This document shows, one piece after another, positions 1-11,957 of a stretch of 64,000 nucleotides of DNA. Positions within the stretch are counted from its first letter, which is position 1. Each line of letters opens with the position of its first letter. This DNA comes from Gamarada debralockiae. Lineage: Eukaryota; Ascomycota; Leotiomycetes; Helotiales; Hyphodiscaceae. The translations under genes and the position numbers were made by a program. The stretch spans positions 1 through 64,000 of the forward strand of contig NXFV01000913.1 in the NCBI GenBank assembly GCA_002803225.1, in the 5' to 3' direction. The notes under the pieces are model-generated. The model was not told the DNA's origin. It searched no databases and saw only the letters and a list, made by a program, of their open reading frames with translations.

Positions 1-1779
1 TTGATTTTAAGGCGTTTTTAGGCTACTGCAATCGCTGATTCTATGCCCTGGACTCAGGCTCTACAGGCCCTGTTTCAGCGATATTTTCAAAAACGTCGCA
101 TTGGCCAATGAGACGTCTTATTGATCAATTCGATTTATTACTGAATAAGACGTCTAATTGGTGAATTAGATAGTCTGGTTGGTGAATCGGCATATTGGTG
201 AATTCGATGCAACAGATCAGCACCTACAATGACACCTCCAAATTTGAAGGCTCGGTATTTAACGTCGTAGAACTTGCGTCCTCCAGTTTGTCCAACCAAC
301 AGGCGCTAACTTCCACAGAAAGCTCAAATTCCTATTCGACGTGATAGATCAACCAACATAATAGCACACTCCATTTCGGATTTCACACTTCCCGATGCCT
401 GGTTGCCAAATATCAAAGAAGAAGAAGAAGGAAACCGCCCCCCCCCCCGAATGGATTATGTGCGGCGGCTTCGGTCGTGATCGCTGCATTCTTTCCTTGG
501 CGTCTTCTTGGAACGTTGAACTGGGATTGGTTCAACAACAATTGGCCTGGCATCGAAGCCCAGTACGGTCAAGTGTGGAACATTCACTTACACTAATAGG
601 CGCTGTATTGTCGAGAGAAGGCGAATGGCAGAAACATTCTCGACGACACGAGATACTTTGATGACTATGCGCTGCAAGCCTTGCTCCACGACATCATTAT
701 CTTCTGGTTTACCTTTGAACTAGATCAGGCGGACTTGTGCGAGAAAATTGCTGACCCGATGGATAGAGGCGGTGAGTTGGCAAGGCTTTAGTGAAAGATA
801 TCATAACTGATTTGAAGCAGAAGTATTGAGTCTTACGCAAGAGACAAGGCTAAAGCCTATGAGCTAACATACCCTGTTGGAACTGGGGGCACAAACCAAC
901 AGCTCGCAACTCCAAGGTGGTAAGACAGAAGCGGCTGAACCCAGGAGACATCAGCCACATTGTTGGTAGAATGATGACATATAAAACAAGAGAGGCATGA
1001 GATGAGATGTGTTGCCCAACGAATCTGATAGAAGGAATGCGAGGCTTATGAAAACGTTGATCCATGTTGTTCCCTACTTGAAGGGGACAATTGCGTAAAT
1101 GGCAGAAAGTTGTGATTGACCATTGCTTAATGAATAGAGTACATGGACGTTATGAATGTGATTGTAGAAATCAACGAACCAAATGCGCTGGTTTCTCTTT
1201 CTATTACTTTTACTCCAATAGAGAGCGCGCCCCAAAACCACCAAGACTATGGACACCCATTTTAAACCTTCCAAATTATCTTCCAAGAAAAGATTAATCC
1301 TCTACTGGCATCTCCTTCGCTAACAACCTTCTCACTCGAGACTAGAAAAAGCGGTGGCTGAATTTCCTAAGCTCGCAGCTACCAGCAATATTCAGCGGTG
1401 ACGCCTTAGAGATCAAAGAGTATAGCGAGATTTGCAAAATTCCAGAGGAGATGCACGCGTGGCGGGAATCGATGCAGGATATGGTTGATCAGGCGAATAC
1501 CGCATGCCCGAAGGATATGTCGTTCAGCCCTATGAGTTTGAATAGTTGGGTCAAGAAGGAGAGGGCGAAGCGGGGAAGATGAGTTTGGAAGGCGGAGAGG
1601 GTTGGTCGCTTGCGAGGCTGTCGGTGACAATGTCTAGTACCAACTTCGCTAATGGTCTCGTTGAGACCCAGATCACCTGCTTCGCGTAGTTCTGACCCAG
1701 GTCTCTTCCGCTTGTCCTTCTTGTCCTCAAATTTCTTGAATACTCCTTACCCTTTGCTCATTGATACGCCAGGTGTGCA
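1..1779. other. Left-end stretch without a supported gene
   Basis: No reading frame here has a recognisable domain or convincing splice structure. Between about 560 and 780 the plus strand reads like short coding-type stretches rich in Trp, Asp and Leu, but adjacent stops and frame changes interrupt them, so at most this is a relic. A short hairpin near 111 is listed separately. The window edge may cut something off on the left. Confidence 0.5.
111..155. repeat. 12-bp perfect inverted repeat
   Basis: AGACGTCTTATT at 111-122 is perfectly inverted at 144-155, around a 21-base spacer. Short related words (ATTGGTGAAT-like) recur just downstream to about 205. This may be the remnant of a small hairpin element; no target duplication was found. 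Confidence 0.5.
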
Positions 1780-2110
1780 AAATCTGTCAAGGTAGCTGCA
1801 TACTGTTCTCGATCCTTCCATTGTCCTCCCGAATTGATATACTGGTCTTGACCGCGACAGGATAATAAGTACCCAAATCAATTCGAGATTTGCACCCCAA
1901 AAGGCGTTCGCCGACTAAGACGAAAGGTACAGTCGAGGATAAGTTTCGCTGCTTCTATAGACATTGAGGTTTCCAAGTGTACTATTCCAGGTGCTTTTTT
2001 GAAATCAGCTCAGTCGGATTGAAAATACGCCAAGTACCCAGAAACAAAAGTTTCTGAAGATTGATAGGAGTTACTTCAGAGTAAGCCAGTAGAATAGCCA
2101 CGGTCTACCA
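1780..2110 (-). pseudogene. Clr5-family fragment E (C-terminal module)
   Basis: The minus strand carries a decayed copy of the C-terminal module seen in the four larger Clr5-family loci of this window. It contains a recognisable EAAKLILDCTF-like block followed by a degraded VGERLL-type block. On the DNA level the words for a DREQY motif near 1805 match those near 21630, and the block around 1905-1960 matches 16430-16490 and 21730-21790. Stops and frame changes interrupt it, and no Clr5 N-terminus lies upstream. It is about 10 kb from the next copy, beyond the NLR gene and a glycosyltransferase-like pseudogene, so the duplicated family extends further than the main cluster. Confidence 0.55.
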
Positions 2111-3375
2111 GCGAAACGATTTCCCAGCCTAAGCCTAGCCTCCAACCAGCCTATCCTCGCCTAACTATGCCTCACCTCCTAAACATAGTAGTCAGCTATC
2201 CCTAACTCTCCCGTCCTAACCTAACCTAGCCTAGCCTACTCCTAGCCTTGGAACTTAACTGGCCAGCCTCCCTGAATGGATGGTCATTTGTGAACCGAGG
2301 GATTGATGTCTTGGTGCCAAGCTGTTAGGACAGGCTTGACTCGTAGGTGTGCTGCATCACGAAATACGGCATGAAATGTTGTTAAAGATATTGTATATAC
2401 CTTGAGGATAGTGATTCGGGGTCAGAAGGAAGTATTGGTGGTCAGCGACGGCTTCAGTGATGTGAGTTAAGATTGTTGAAGATGTTTGACGTTGAAAGAA
2501 GAATAGAACAGGTGGATTTCCAATCGGTAGTGAATTTTAGCGCCCTTCGCTTACAAACTCGCGGGCGCACCACTGATTCTCTGGGGCAGCTCAACGTTCA
2601 GGACATGCCATGTGATACGGGGATACGGCAGTACGGTGTTGTCAAGATTGAATGATAATGCAGCCGCTAAGATGGCGTTTTCTTCAACGATATCATTGCC
2701 TTCCAGAACAGGTTCTCTGCCCGGTACCTGATATGCCCCTCCTATTCCTGCTGCAAGGTGGGGAACATCAACGATCTGATCTGAACGTTGAGCAAGACAT
2801 CAAACCTTGGATACATCACTTATTGCTTCATCTCTAGATTGTCTCGCCAAGGCTACCCTCTATAAGTCTATCTTCCTCAAAAAGAGCAATATATCCTCAC
2901 GTCCTGGAATCCGTACAACCACGCGACAATCGCCAAGGCTGAGAACGCCATTTTCCTGACGGTACCTTCCATCTTCACAACTTTTGGACAGGACAGCAGA
3001 TGCACACTTTGGATACATTACTCACTGATTTTGGGAGAATGTCTTGCCAAGTCGATTCAACTGCTACACCTTCCTCAAGAGAGCAAGCTACAGAAACCTC
3101 CTAGCCTCTTGCCCTGATGTGTCGTACGGCCGAGCTCAATGGCCAGGTAGAAAATACTACATTTTCAATGACGGCTTCAGCAAGTGTTGGCATCGCGATT
3201 CCTGTGACCCGCGAATGCTCTTTCGCTTCTTAGATTGTCTGCATAAGTGTCTACGGAGATGTCTTTGCCAGAGTTCGTACAACTTCACCTTCTTCAAAGG
3301 GAGCCAGTCTCCATATCCGTGATCTTGTCATACTTTCCAATGCCACGAGACACCCATCTTTCGGGAAGTAGAAGC
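2111..3375. other. Non-coding or decayed stretch
   Basis: No supported gene. Positions about 2125-2250 are pyrimidine-rich and repeat CCTAA/CCTAG words. Two loosely similar blocks near 2805-2900 and 3005-3100 (both starting with a TTGGATACAT word) suggest an old internal duplication. Short open frames here show no domain. Confidence 0.4.
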
Positions 3376-6300
3376 CTAAAGGAGAGTAGAGCCAAGTCTC
3401 ATAGTTCCTTCCTCTTTCAATCTATCGATCCAAGCTCGATCAATTCCCACATTCTCGAGCTCCCTCCCAGTTTCCAAATCAGCCAGTCTCCTTTCATACT
3501 TCAAGTCCGGAAAGCTGTCCAGCTTTCCCAGCAAGCCTAGTGTATAACCCAAAGAACACCGTATCGCAGACACCATATGGCCATTGATCCATTTCACCTT
3601 CTCCGCAACCTCCAACGCCTTCTCCCAACACACCCTCGCCTCATTCAAATCATTCAACTCAATCGAAAGCCTGGCAAGCAAGCACCACATATTTGTCAAG
3701 TTACTCATCACAATCAGATTTGCTCCAAACTTCGGTTCCAACACCTGGCGAAGTTTCGAAAGGTGGAAAAGAGCCATGTCGAAAGTCCTTTGAGCTAAAA
3801 GCGAACAGATGAGATCAAGCATGATCAAGATCGCTTCTTCTCTACTCTCGTTCCCGGCTTGTTGTCTGGCCAAGAGAGCAGGCGTGGCGAGGGCACTTGC
3901 TTCCTCGTAGCGCTTAGTCTCGATGTATATATCGGCTAGTTGATGAATGGCCCAACCTTCTCCCATGCTTCCTTTGAAGGACTCGGCGTCGCGCATGTCG
4001 GGAGCGAGGAGAGCTTGAAGTACCGTCTCGGCTTTGATCCAGTCTTTGCGGCCGACGTATATATCTACCAATGTCCTATCGCGGTATCTTTCTGTAGCTC
4101 GCTCGGAGATGGAAGATGGTTGGAAGGAATGCCAGCTTAGTATCATGCCCAAAGCTTCGTCACTGCGTCCGAGGGTATCGAGTTGGTGAGCTAGCATGAT
4201 ATAAACGCATCCGTGCATCGAGTTTGCGAGATTGTGTGGGCGTTGCTTGGTTACATCACTACTAGACGGGTCGCCTTTGATGTTCGGTGGGTGCTGAACG
4301 AAAGATGTGAGAACTTCTAGTCCTATTTCTTGCTGTCCCAACTGAGGGGAGATTTTTCCTCGTCGCTCTACCACGAACGCTGCTAGGAACGGGTCATTGC
4401 TGTCTGCTAGCAATATTTCGGACTCGGTCACGAAACGTTCGCACCACGAGTTATCGGCAAAGTGGAACGCTGCCAGGAATAATGACGGGCCTACGTCTGT
4501 GAGTCGCGGAAACTGATTCCCTTTCCTTCTCCACTTCTCGAGATTATCACAGAGATACTGAACTTGGGAAAGCAATTGAGTGCTGAATGCAGTGTCCCTG
4601 CGGTTGACAAATGTCAGTGACTGAACTTGGCTTGTATTTAGGTCAATACATACCATTCGTCTAAGTTGCCCATTGGATATGCGTGACTCGTAATACACAC
4701 AGCATCCTCGAATGCCCTCTTCTGAATCTCCTCAGTAGCCCGAATTTGACCACAGAATTGGACCAGAGGGTGCAAGACAAAGCCTGAGGAACCGCCATTC
4801 GATTTATCGGCAATTGTGACTTGAACCAAAGAGAACGACAGCAGCTTTTCCACAGCCTCATCAAACATGAAATCATTTCCAAGCAACCTGATCATGCTTC
4901 CTGGGACAGAACTAGCGTCAGGATCGAGCATCACTAGCTCGCCATCTTGTCCGTATACTGGCTGTGGCGTACACCCTTTCTTTAACATCGCATGCTGAAT
5001 GAGAGCAGGATCATATTGACAGAGGAGCAGAACGAACTCAGCAATATCAGGTGATTCCTCCTCGATCTTGTTGAATGACAATTCCCATGTTGTCATCACC
5101 GTCTTCTCGGGTTTTGATAGCTTCGATCGGTATGCAAGAAGACTGGATTGGTGGTCTTGATACATGGCGTAGTACTCGCTCAATTTCTTCCTTCTTGCCT
5201 GTATGTATGCCCCAGCTTGATCGATGGCTAGAGGAAGATAGCCTAGTTTTTTAACGATCAGTGCAGCGAACTTCTGTTCTTCTCCCAAAGTAGGGGCCTG
5301 AATTGCGGCTCGCTTGATCAGGAGTTCCTCAGCATCTTCTGGGCTGAGCACATCTAGATGCAGGGCGAAGGTAGTGAGTTCTGGGTGCTCAATGCGATGG
5401 TCACGTGTAGTGATCATAATATCGCCTGCATCTGAAAGTGGGAAGAAGAATGACAGGTCTACTTCTTCTAGATCATCCGCGTTGTCAAAAATCATGAGCC
5501 AACTGGTATTGTCGCTTCTAGTAAGCCAGCGTTTGACGCATTCAACCTTGTTATCATCCGCATCAACTGCTCCAAGATTCAGAAGTTGGTGGAGTCTCGT
5601 GAAGTCCCGAGTGAGAGAATCGGATGAAGCGGCATTGAGGAAGAATACGCTATCATAATCCGATCGATGGTTGAACGCATATGTCAATGCGATCTGTGTC
5701 TTGCCACTACCTCCCAGCCCATGGATAGCAAGACGATGTTGCTGGCCGGTAAGTAACGCGTCGTTGAAATGGTCTTGGATCTGGATCAAGAAGCTGTCCC
5801 GGCCAAGAAAGGTGTTCGTTGGTCGAAGAGGAACTTCAAAATATTTCTTCCTCGATGATTCAGTCGCAGCAGAATAGGAGGGCGGTTGCATATTGCTCAT
5901 GCCGGAGATCAGTGTCTGAAGGATCATTGAATGTTGGTGTTGGAGGCTAGTCAGGTTGTCTTCGGATCTAGTGCTTGCTTCCTCCAATCGTGTGAGCATT
6001 GCCTTCAAGACACTCGTCGACTTCCTTCATGATTGTCAGCTCGCGCGCCAGCAAAGGAAGGGAATATGGGTTTCGATGGAGACATACTTCTCTTCCAAAG
6101 TCATTGCAAGTGTCAACGTCGCTTTATAGTCTCTAATAACAACGAGTAGTTGCTGAATTTCGTCGCGTTTGAAAGGATGTGTCATTTTCTTCAGCAGCTG
6201 CTTAGACTTCGAACCGATACTGGTGCTCTTATTGCTTCCGGAATCATTCATATCCAACTCTTCAAGCTTGATAAGAGTCTCAGAAAGAATCTGTTGGCAC

Positions 6301-6539
6301 GCTAAGAGCGTCTTTGTTAACGCGCCCGCTTCGGCCAATGGTGGATCATCTTCTTTGTGCTCGAAAGCTCTCTTGATCTCGCTCAAGATGCCATTGAGAG
6401 ATCTCAGTTCCTCGACCAATGTTTGTATTTCCGTTGGTGCTCCTTTGACAGCCATGATGTAAGACGTTAAACCTGTAGCGACTGCTTGTGTGATGGTGAT
6501 GAGTCCAGCGACGCTGGCCGTTATAGATAGGGGATCCAT
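3376..6539 (-). CDS. NLR-like STAND ATPase (fungal N-domain, NB-ARC, TPR-like repeats)
   Basis: Predicted cytosolic signal-transduction NTPase of the fungal NLR type; these act in non-self recognition or programmed cell death, with the ligand unknown. Gene model: exon 1 6539-6088, intron 6087-6025 (GTATGT donor), exon 2 6024-4654, intron 4653-4598 (GTATGT donor), exon 3 4597-3376. The frame closes exactly to 1,014 aa. The ATG at 6539 opens MDPLSITASVAGLITI, typical of the fungal STAND N-terminal domain, so I prefer it to an upstream in-frame ATG. Residues about 253-260 form the P-loop GLGGSGKT. A Walker B-like LMIFDNADD, an MITTRD block, a GYLPLAID (GLPLA-type) motif and an LHPLV (MHD-like) motif follow. 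The last 400 residues hold helical TPR-like repeats (for example GWAIHQLADIYIETKRYEEA). No frameshifts were seen. The N-terminal family name (HeLo-like) is inferred. Confidence 0.88.
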
Positions 6540-6992
6540 CAAGACACTCGCGCCTCGGGCGGGGTAATCTGCACGAACGAGGCTGGCAAGTGACAAGGCA
6601 GACTGGGTGCCGATCGCGAAGCTCGATGGTAGGGAAAAAGAACACTGAAAATTGAAGAGCCAGATATAAAGTAATGAAAGCAGGAAAGGGTCAAAAAATT
6701 AAGAGGCTCTGAGAAGCAGTTCACCCTTCATAACCTCCTTCCTGTCATGTCAAGCCTCAGGCATCCATTTCGAGGCGTATCGCCGGACATCGAGGCGCTT
6801 AAGATACATGCTGGAACGAATCAAGCGCACCATAGGGTCAGCCCCCACGACCAGGTCCATCTTGCTAGCTGGGGATGTATGGAGTCGGCTATGAAAGATT
6901 GTTACACAACTTGAAGGATATGCACGTTTTTCAGCCATTAATGGAGAGGTCTGAAGTGCAGGCAAGGCTTCGATCTCAAGTGGTAACGGCTT
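6540..6992. other. Upstream region of the NLR gene
   Basis: No supported gene. An 82-codon minus-strand frame (6998-6750) has coding-like composition but no recognisable domain. Its first codons lie at the edge of the adjacent TIR element, so it could be a truncated relic. Confidence 0.4.
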
Positions 6993-7221
6993 TATCATCT
7001 GGGCTGCGGCCAGGAACGCACTTATTTTTTACCTCAACTTCAAACATGTATACATCACCACAAAGTCAAATAAAATAAAAGCTGTTTAGTACCATGACCA
7101 TCAACCTTCGAAATAAAATGTGCATCAAGTTTGTTTGTAATATAATTGAGAATTGATCGCACGATAAAAGCTGAAAACCGGCGACTAGGGAAGTGCGTTC
7201 CTGGCCGCAGCTGGGATGATA
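6993..7221. mobile_element. 229-bp TIR element (MITE-like)
   Basis: The arms 6993-7024 and 7190-7221 are inverted copies of each other. The inner 21 bases (GCTGCGGCCAGGAACGCACTT) and the outer TATCATC match, with a three-base mismatch block between them. The interior is AT-rich and non-coding. The ends read TA...TA, compatible with a Tc1/mariner-type TA target site, although the TA could be part of the repeat. No transposase is inside. Confidence 0.6.
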
Positions 7222-7543
7222 GAGCATTATGGAAAATTTGGTTCTGTGTGAACGTAGAACAAATATTTTGGGTTGATCAGACATCATTGATTCTGCGTCT
7301 TCTAACATCGGCCTGCATGCTTCTTCTCTCATTCCTTCGCTCTTTTCTGTCTTACTAGACGTCTCTCGTGGCTCGACCTCTTCAAGATGTACCCATCAGC
7401 TGGCGTTTCGAAGATCTAGTCGACCGCGGTCGGCCGAGATAAAGGCCGAAAGACTTGAGGGACCACCCTGACGTAGAGAATCGCTTTCGTGCACAAAGGC
7501 TACCACTTTATAGTAGTTGTTGAATTGTCGAGGCAGGTTTGGT

Positions 7544-8852
7544 TTAAGGCCACATGCTTGCAGCAAATTCGGCGTGCCCTCCGGTCGTTCCATATATCAC
7601 GGAAAGACCATCACTGAATTGTTGACCCTGGTCCAACGACGTCTCCGTATCCTCGCAAACCCATGCCTCCTGAAGGCGACATTCCAACCAAAACTCGAAG
7701 AGCCAACACCCACAAGTTCAACTGCATCCATCATCACCAAATAATCGACTAATTCTTGTTGTTGGGTGGTCATATCTAATAATCTTCCCCATCTTTCCTT
7801 TCAATACATCAAACTTGGCCGTCACTCGATGCCAATTTCCTTAGTCTCGTTGATGAATCTGGAAATATCAGGGCCATTGTTAGACGCTACATAGATGAGC
7901 GAAGCGTTGGAGTGTGCTGCATGATCGAGGTACAGCTTGGATTGCGTCTCATATCGAGCATAGTTCTGATCTTCCTTGGTAACACGATCTGGGTCTGGTG
8001 CAGTGCTGAGATATACGCCCAAGAATCCTTTCTTCGGAGTAGGGATTCTGCAAATCTAGAGATAGAGAGTGCTCGCTTAAGAGCTTCAGAAGGGTCGTTG
8101 TTGCTAGACTACGCGCATCTGAACGAATCTTCGGTATCTTGCCGAAATGTTGTGTGAAGTTCTCGTCGTCTAAATGAATTGGATAATGGAGGTAAGAACG
8201 TCCAAGAGCGATGATTATGGGTTCTTCGTATCTGTAGACAGATATTGTTTCAGCCATTGGTAGAATGTCTCTCGCGATTCTGCTGTGAAATTTTGACCTC
8301 CTTCGGCTTTGGGACTTGTAAGAGTATCTGCCAGTAGCGATATCGGCCCATTCGTATTTTCCGTGTCCTTGATGTCCAAAACATTCTTGTTGATTCGCAG
8401 ATGAGGACATGATAGCTGGAGGGAAGTCTGAAATGGTCGGTATCGAACAAGTGGTCCAGACTAATCGTGTTTCCTGCTAATCTCCCTCCATAATCTTCCT
8501 TCAACACTATCCTCGGAAACACAAGACTCCCTCCAGCTGCAATCGTATACCGAACACAATATAGAATCGACTTTCGGACTTCCGCGAAGTTTCCAGAGGG
8601 CGAGTCGCATGTGAACACCAAGCTTGAATTCCAAGCCGTCTTCGCGCACACACTCTTAATCGCAGGAGACGTCAGAGGGGGAAAATCGAAGATGTCGCTC
8701 GTGGGTGATTGCGGGCCATTCGAATAGATGTTCCAAGGGACATGGTCAGAGAAGGCATATGGACGATCGAAGGCTACCCAAAGCCAAATGGCCCCCAGCA
8801 GGAAGATTGCGAGCGACGCATATCTGCGATTGAGACGGCAGGGCAGCTCCAT
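7544..8852 (-). pseudogene. Fungal O-fucosyltransferase-like type II membrane protein, frameshifted
   Basis: The most likely start is the ATG at 8852 (MELPCRLNRR), followed by a single signal-anchor segment (residues about 11-26, ASLAIFLLGAIWLWVAF). This fits a Golgi-type glycosyltransferase. The next part (GNFAEVRKSILYCVRYTI, then SLVFPRIVL) matches what I know of a fungal family related to GDP-fucose protein O-fucosyltransferases. The frame changes near 8440, where the downstream block continues in another frame as FQTSLQLSCPHLRI. It changes again near 8030 before FLGVYLST, near 7830 before TAKFDVLKGK, and near 7780 before QQQELVDYLV. A plausible native C-terminus, EFAASMWP then stop, is at 7544. 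With at least four frame changes and no good introns between them, this is a pseudogene unless the assembly is faulty. Confidence 0.72.
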
Positions 8853-9149
8853 CGTGATGACTCGATTGCCGTTGAAGATAAAAAGGGAGAGCTCATGGCC
8901 ATTTTGTGCTTTGGAATCTTCATTTCCCGGGTGATGTGTTGCGGCGCATGGCACCTTTCTGTCGAATGAGGGGAGAAGCAAGGGATTGAAGAGGTGGCTT
9001 GAATTCCGAGGCTCGCGCGAATCAGGCAAAAGCTGGTTTTTTTTCGCGAACCGCAATTCCTTCCTTCTACAGTAACACCACATTGTGCCACTATAACGAA
9101 CCCTTTTGTGTGATACCAATGGTAATCGACGATATAAGGTCCTGAACTG

Positions 9150-11340
9150 TCTCCTTACTAAGGGGGACTAATTGTAGGCGCACGCAAAGCTAGTAGTTCT
9201 CCTAAAGAGATCAAGGACGAATTAGGCCATTCGCAGGGGGCTGTACGCAGGACCTTAGAGTTTATTCACATACGCGACAAAGGCTATACTTGCCACACAG
9301 TAGTATTCCCTTAAAGTACACAAGCTAAGCTCGTCGGCGTATACTTTAATGCCTACAATCCCACCCCGAAAATGACCTATAAGAAGCATTAAGAGGCCAT
9401 AGGCCTTAAAATGTCTAATTCCTATATACGTGATCTTGTGATAGCTGCAGGCTTCAAAAATTAGCGCGTGGCCACAGCTTACGCTAGTAGTAGCTGCTAA
9501 GCTAACTCTAGTGCTGTTGTAAGGCCTATTAGAAGGCAAAGAAGTGGCGGGAATACATGTGGAGTAATAAGTGTTTAGCAGAGTAAGATAAAGCCCCCAG
9601 TCTCGGGCCCGTACAAACCCAACGTACAAGCTAGTCTTAATCAGTATTCTGCCCATCATTAGTGGGGCACTTGAAATAGCGTAGATCTCCCGCAAAACAC
9701 TATGCTTCTCTGATGATATCATGCATCCACACACCATATATTCGTAGTATTCGTAGTTGTCTAATCAGGAAGAATTGAAGATATATTTGGCTATGAATTT
9801 GACTCTATAGAACCTTCACCACTACCCTAAATGTATCGTATCGCTCGTAAAGACTCTCGCTGTCGCTAGTGACCTTGTTTTTGTATCGAATCGCATGTAA
9901 TATCGAGGGAAAGAAGGGAGGAAGAGACCTAGGGAATTGCAAGATTCTGACATTAGTAAATATTCGAAATATTAGATACTTACGTACCTATTGAGAGCTT
10001 TGAAATAGTAGCTCAAAGTCACCCAATTGCGACGTATTAACAGTCTTTGGCTTCTTTCACATGACTGCCCTTCTTCTTCTCCTTCTTCTCTCTCGCACGT
10101 TAGTTTTGAGAGGCTTGCTTTGCTGATGGTTTGCGATCGCGCGTTGGTCGAGTTATGTAATACGCGTTTTTCCCGGACGCGTTCGGACCTATATACATAC
10201 CCTTTTTATCCTTTTACGCCCGAAATGGACGTACTACAGTACCGAAACCTTCTGTACCTCCTCCAGATCTACCTACAAACACGTGACCGAAAATTCGGCC
10301 TCCATGGGAATGGCCCCCGGAGGGCCAGCGGAGCGTCACTATATATATGATAGAGCTACGCTTCCCCCTGCTCAGTTACTTGTAACGTGGCCCCTAGTAT
10401 CTAGATCAGTAGGTTTAATAGTCTCTTAATATCACTAGATCGCGACCGTGGGAAAAAGCAATATATCATGGTATATGCACTGTGAATCTAAGAGGGCTGG
10501 TGATGCAGGGGTACATCCCTTGCCATACAAATTTTGGTGGTGGGGTATGTACTGTAGATAAGCATCACACCGCCTCCAGAAAAGACTAGCTTGTACGTTG
10601 GGTTTGTACGGGCCCGAGACTGGGGGAAGATAAAGAGAGGGAGATTATCTAGGTTTAGAGTTATTTAACTAATAAATAAAAACCTATATACATTGAAATG
10701 TACAAGGAGGGAAAGTGTCACGAGTCCACATTCAAGGCCTAGAAGAAAGGGTGAATTGGCTCCTATTAGGACTATTCTGAACTAAGGAGGGAAGGAAGAG
10801 GGTTCGAAGAACCCTCGAGCTTACATACAGTTGCGCGCGGCTAGGCGAGCCTGCACGTGACAATAACAAACCGAACCGTGACAGAAAGGGCATGTAAGTG
10901 ATGGTTTCTGCGGCCTTTTGGGGTAATAGACAGTGCTTTAATCTATTGATTTTAGAGTATGACTTTAAGTTAAAGCAGTATAGGTACTCTAATACTCCTA
11001 TCTCGCCCTCCTTAAGGACCTTGTTGCACTAAACTATACTAATAACCTTTTATTTATGTAGGACAACACCCTGATCTATACAACTAAAAAAGTCAAGGAA
11101 TAGTTCGAGGAACAAGGTATATAAGTCATAGATTAGTCTCTTTATTCACTAGACCTTAATTTAATTGAATATACTTGGAAACGACTTAAAGATGTAGTAT
11201 TACGAATATTCCTTGAGCTTTGGGAATCAAATAAGAAGTCTGAAGAGAACTAAACTAGAATGGAAGAAGCTTTAAAGGAAGCTTAAGCAATAATACCCAT
11301 TATTTTTTTTTTAAGGATTTGGTATAGAGTATAAAAAGGA
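9150..11340 (+). mobile_element. Decayed Tc1-type transposon, interrupted
   Basis: The plus-strand translation of about 9150-9300 gives a helix-turn-helix region of Tc1-like transposases (SSPKEIKDELGHSQGAVRRT). The translation of 11040-11240 gives the C-terminal DDE part: DNTLIYTTKKVKE, then SLDLNLIEYTWKRLKDV, corresponding to the family's QDNAPIHTA and YSPDLNPIEHVWKRLK motifs. Many in-frame stops (TAG and TAA in place of Trp/Gln codons) and the high TA content suggest RIP. The two halves are separated by a younger inverted-repeat element at 9594-10626. Outer terminal repeats could not be fixed, so the boundaries are approximate. Confidence 0.72.
9594..10626. mobile_element. 1,033-bp TIR element nested in the Tc1 relic
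   Basis: The arms 9594-9638 and 10582-10626 form a perfect 45-bp terminal inverted repeat beginning CCCCCAGTCTCGGGCCCGTA. It is flanked by a perfect 9-bp direct duplication, AAGATAAAG, at 9585-9593 and 10627-10635. Long TIRs with 9-bp duplications are typical of Mutator-like elements, so that class is inferred; hAT (8 bp) is the alternative. The interior holds no recognisable transposase; the longest open frame (10027-10350) has no domain. It is probably non-autonomous and younger than its host, because the arms and the duplication are unmutated while the Tc1 coding sequence is ruined. Confidence 0.85.
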
Positions 11341-11957
11341 GAGTTTAGGCTTGTATTGATGTGAATGGCTAGCTATACGAAGTATTAAACAGACGATTAG
11401 GGATCCGAGGAGTACATTTTGAAGCGATGATATGTATAATTAATTTGATCTAGATAGAATTGATTTATAATTGTTTTTGGTTTTGTAATTAAATAAAGAG
11501 TATTACTGATTATTTTCGATTTTCGTGATTTTTGGCTGCGGCTCAAACTTCAGCTCTAGTACTATAGATATAGATTGTTGTCTTGAAAAGCATTGGCTTT
11601 TTTAAGCTCGCTAGCAGTTGTAACAGAAGAATGTAGAGATAGGTTCTGATTTGCAATTATATACTAGGTATAGCAGAGGACTGCTTGTTGGGTATTGAAG
11701 TGTCTAGAAGCTTCTAGTATACGGCTGACAAATACAAGTGGCAAATAAGTATAACTAGAACCTTCGGTATGAGTCACACTAGGTGGCAAATACAGGGTTC
11801 AAAAGTGTACATATAGAGCACTTCCTACTGTAGAATTAACAGATCATCACTGAAAAACCAACACTGCTGCTGCAGTCCAAGAAGTCTATCCGGAACGCCT
11901 ACAACGCATGCAGTTTCACAATATATCCATCCAAGTAACCCGTATCTTCCCTTACAT
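11341..11957. other. AT-rich non-coding stretch
   Basis: AT-rich sequence following the Tc1 C-terminal block, probably partly its 3' end. No gene, structured RNA or clear repeat was seen apart from a short palindrome near 11705 (CTAGAAGCTTCTAG). Confidence 0.4.

Noticed and set aside
9255..9737. 160-codon minus-strand open frame
   Set aside because: It is antisense to the Tc1 helix-turn-helix region and crosses into the nested TIR element; no domain.
10027..10350. 107-codon plus-strand frame inside the 1,033-bp element
   Set aside because: Low-complexity Ser/Tyr/Leu-rich translation without any transposase motif; probably chance.
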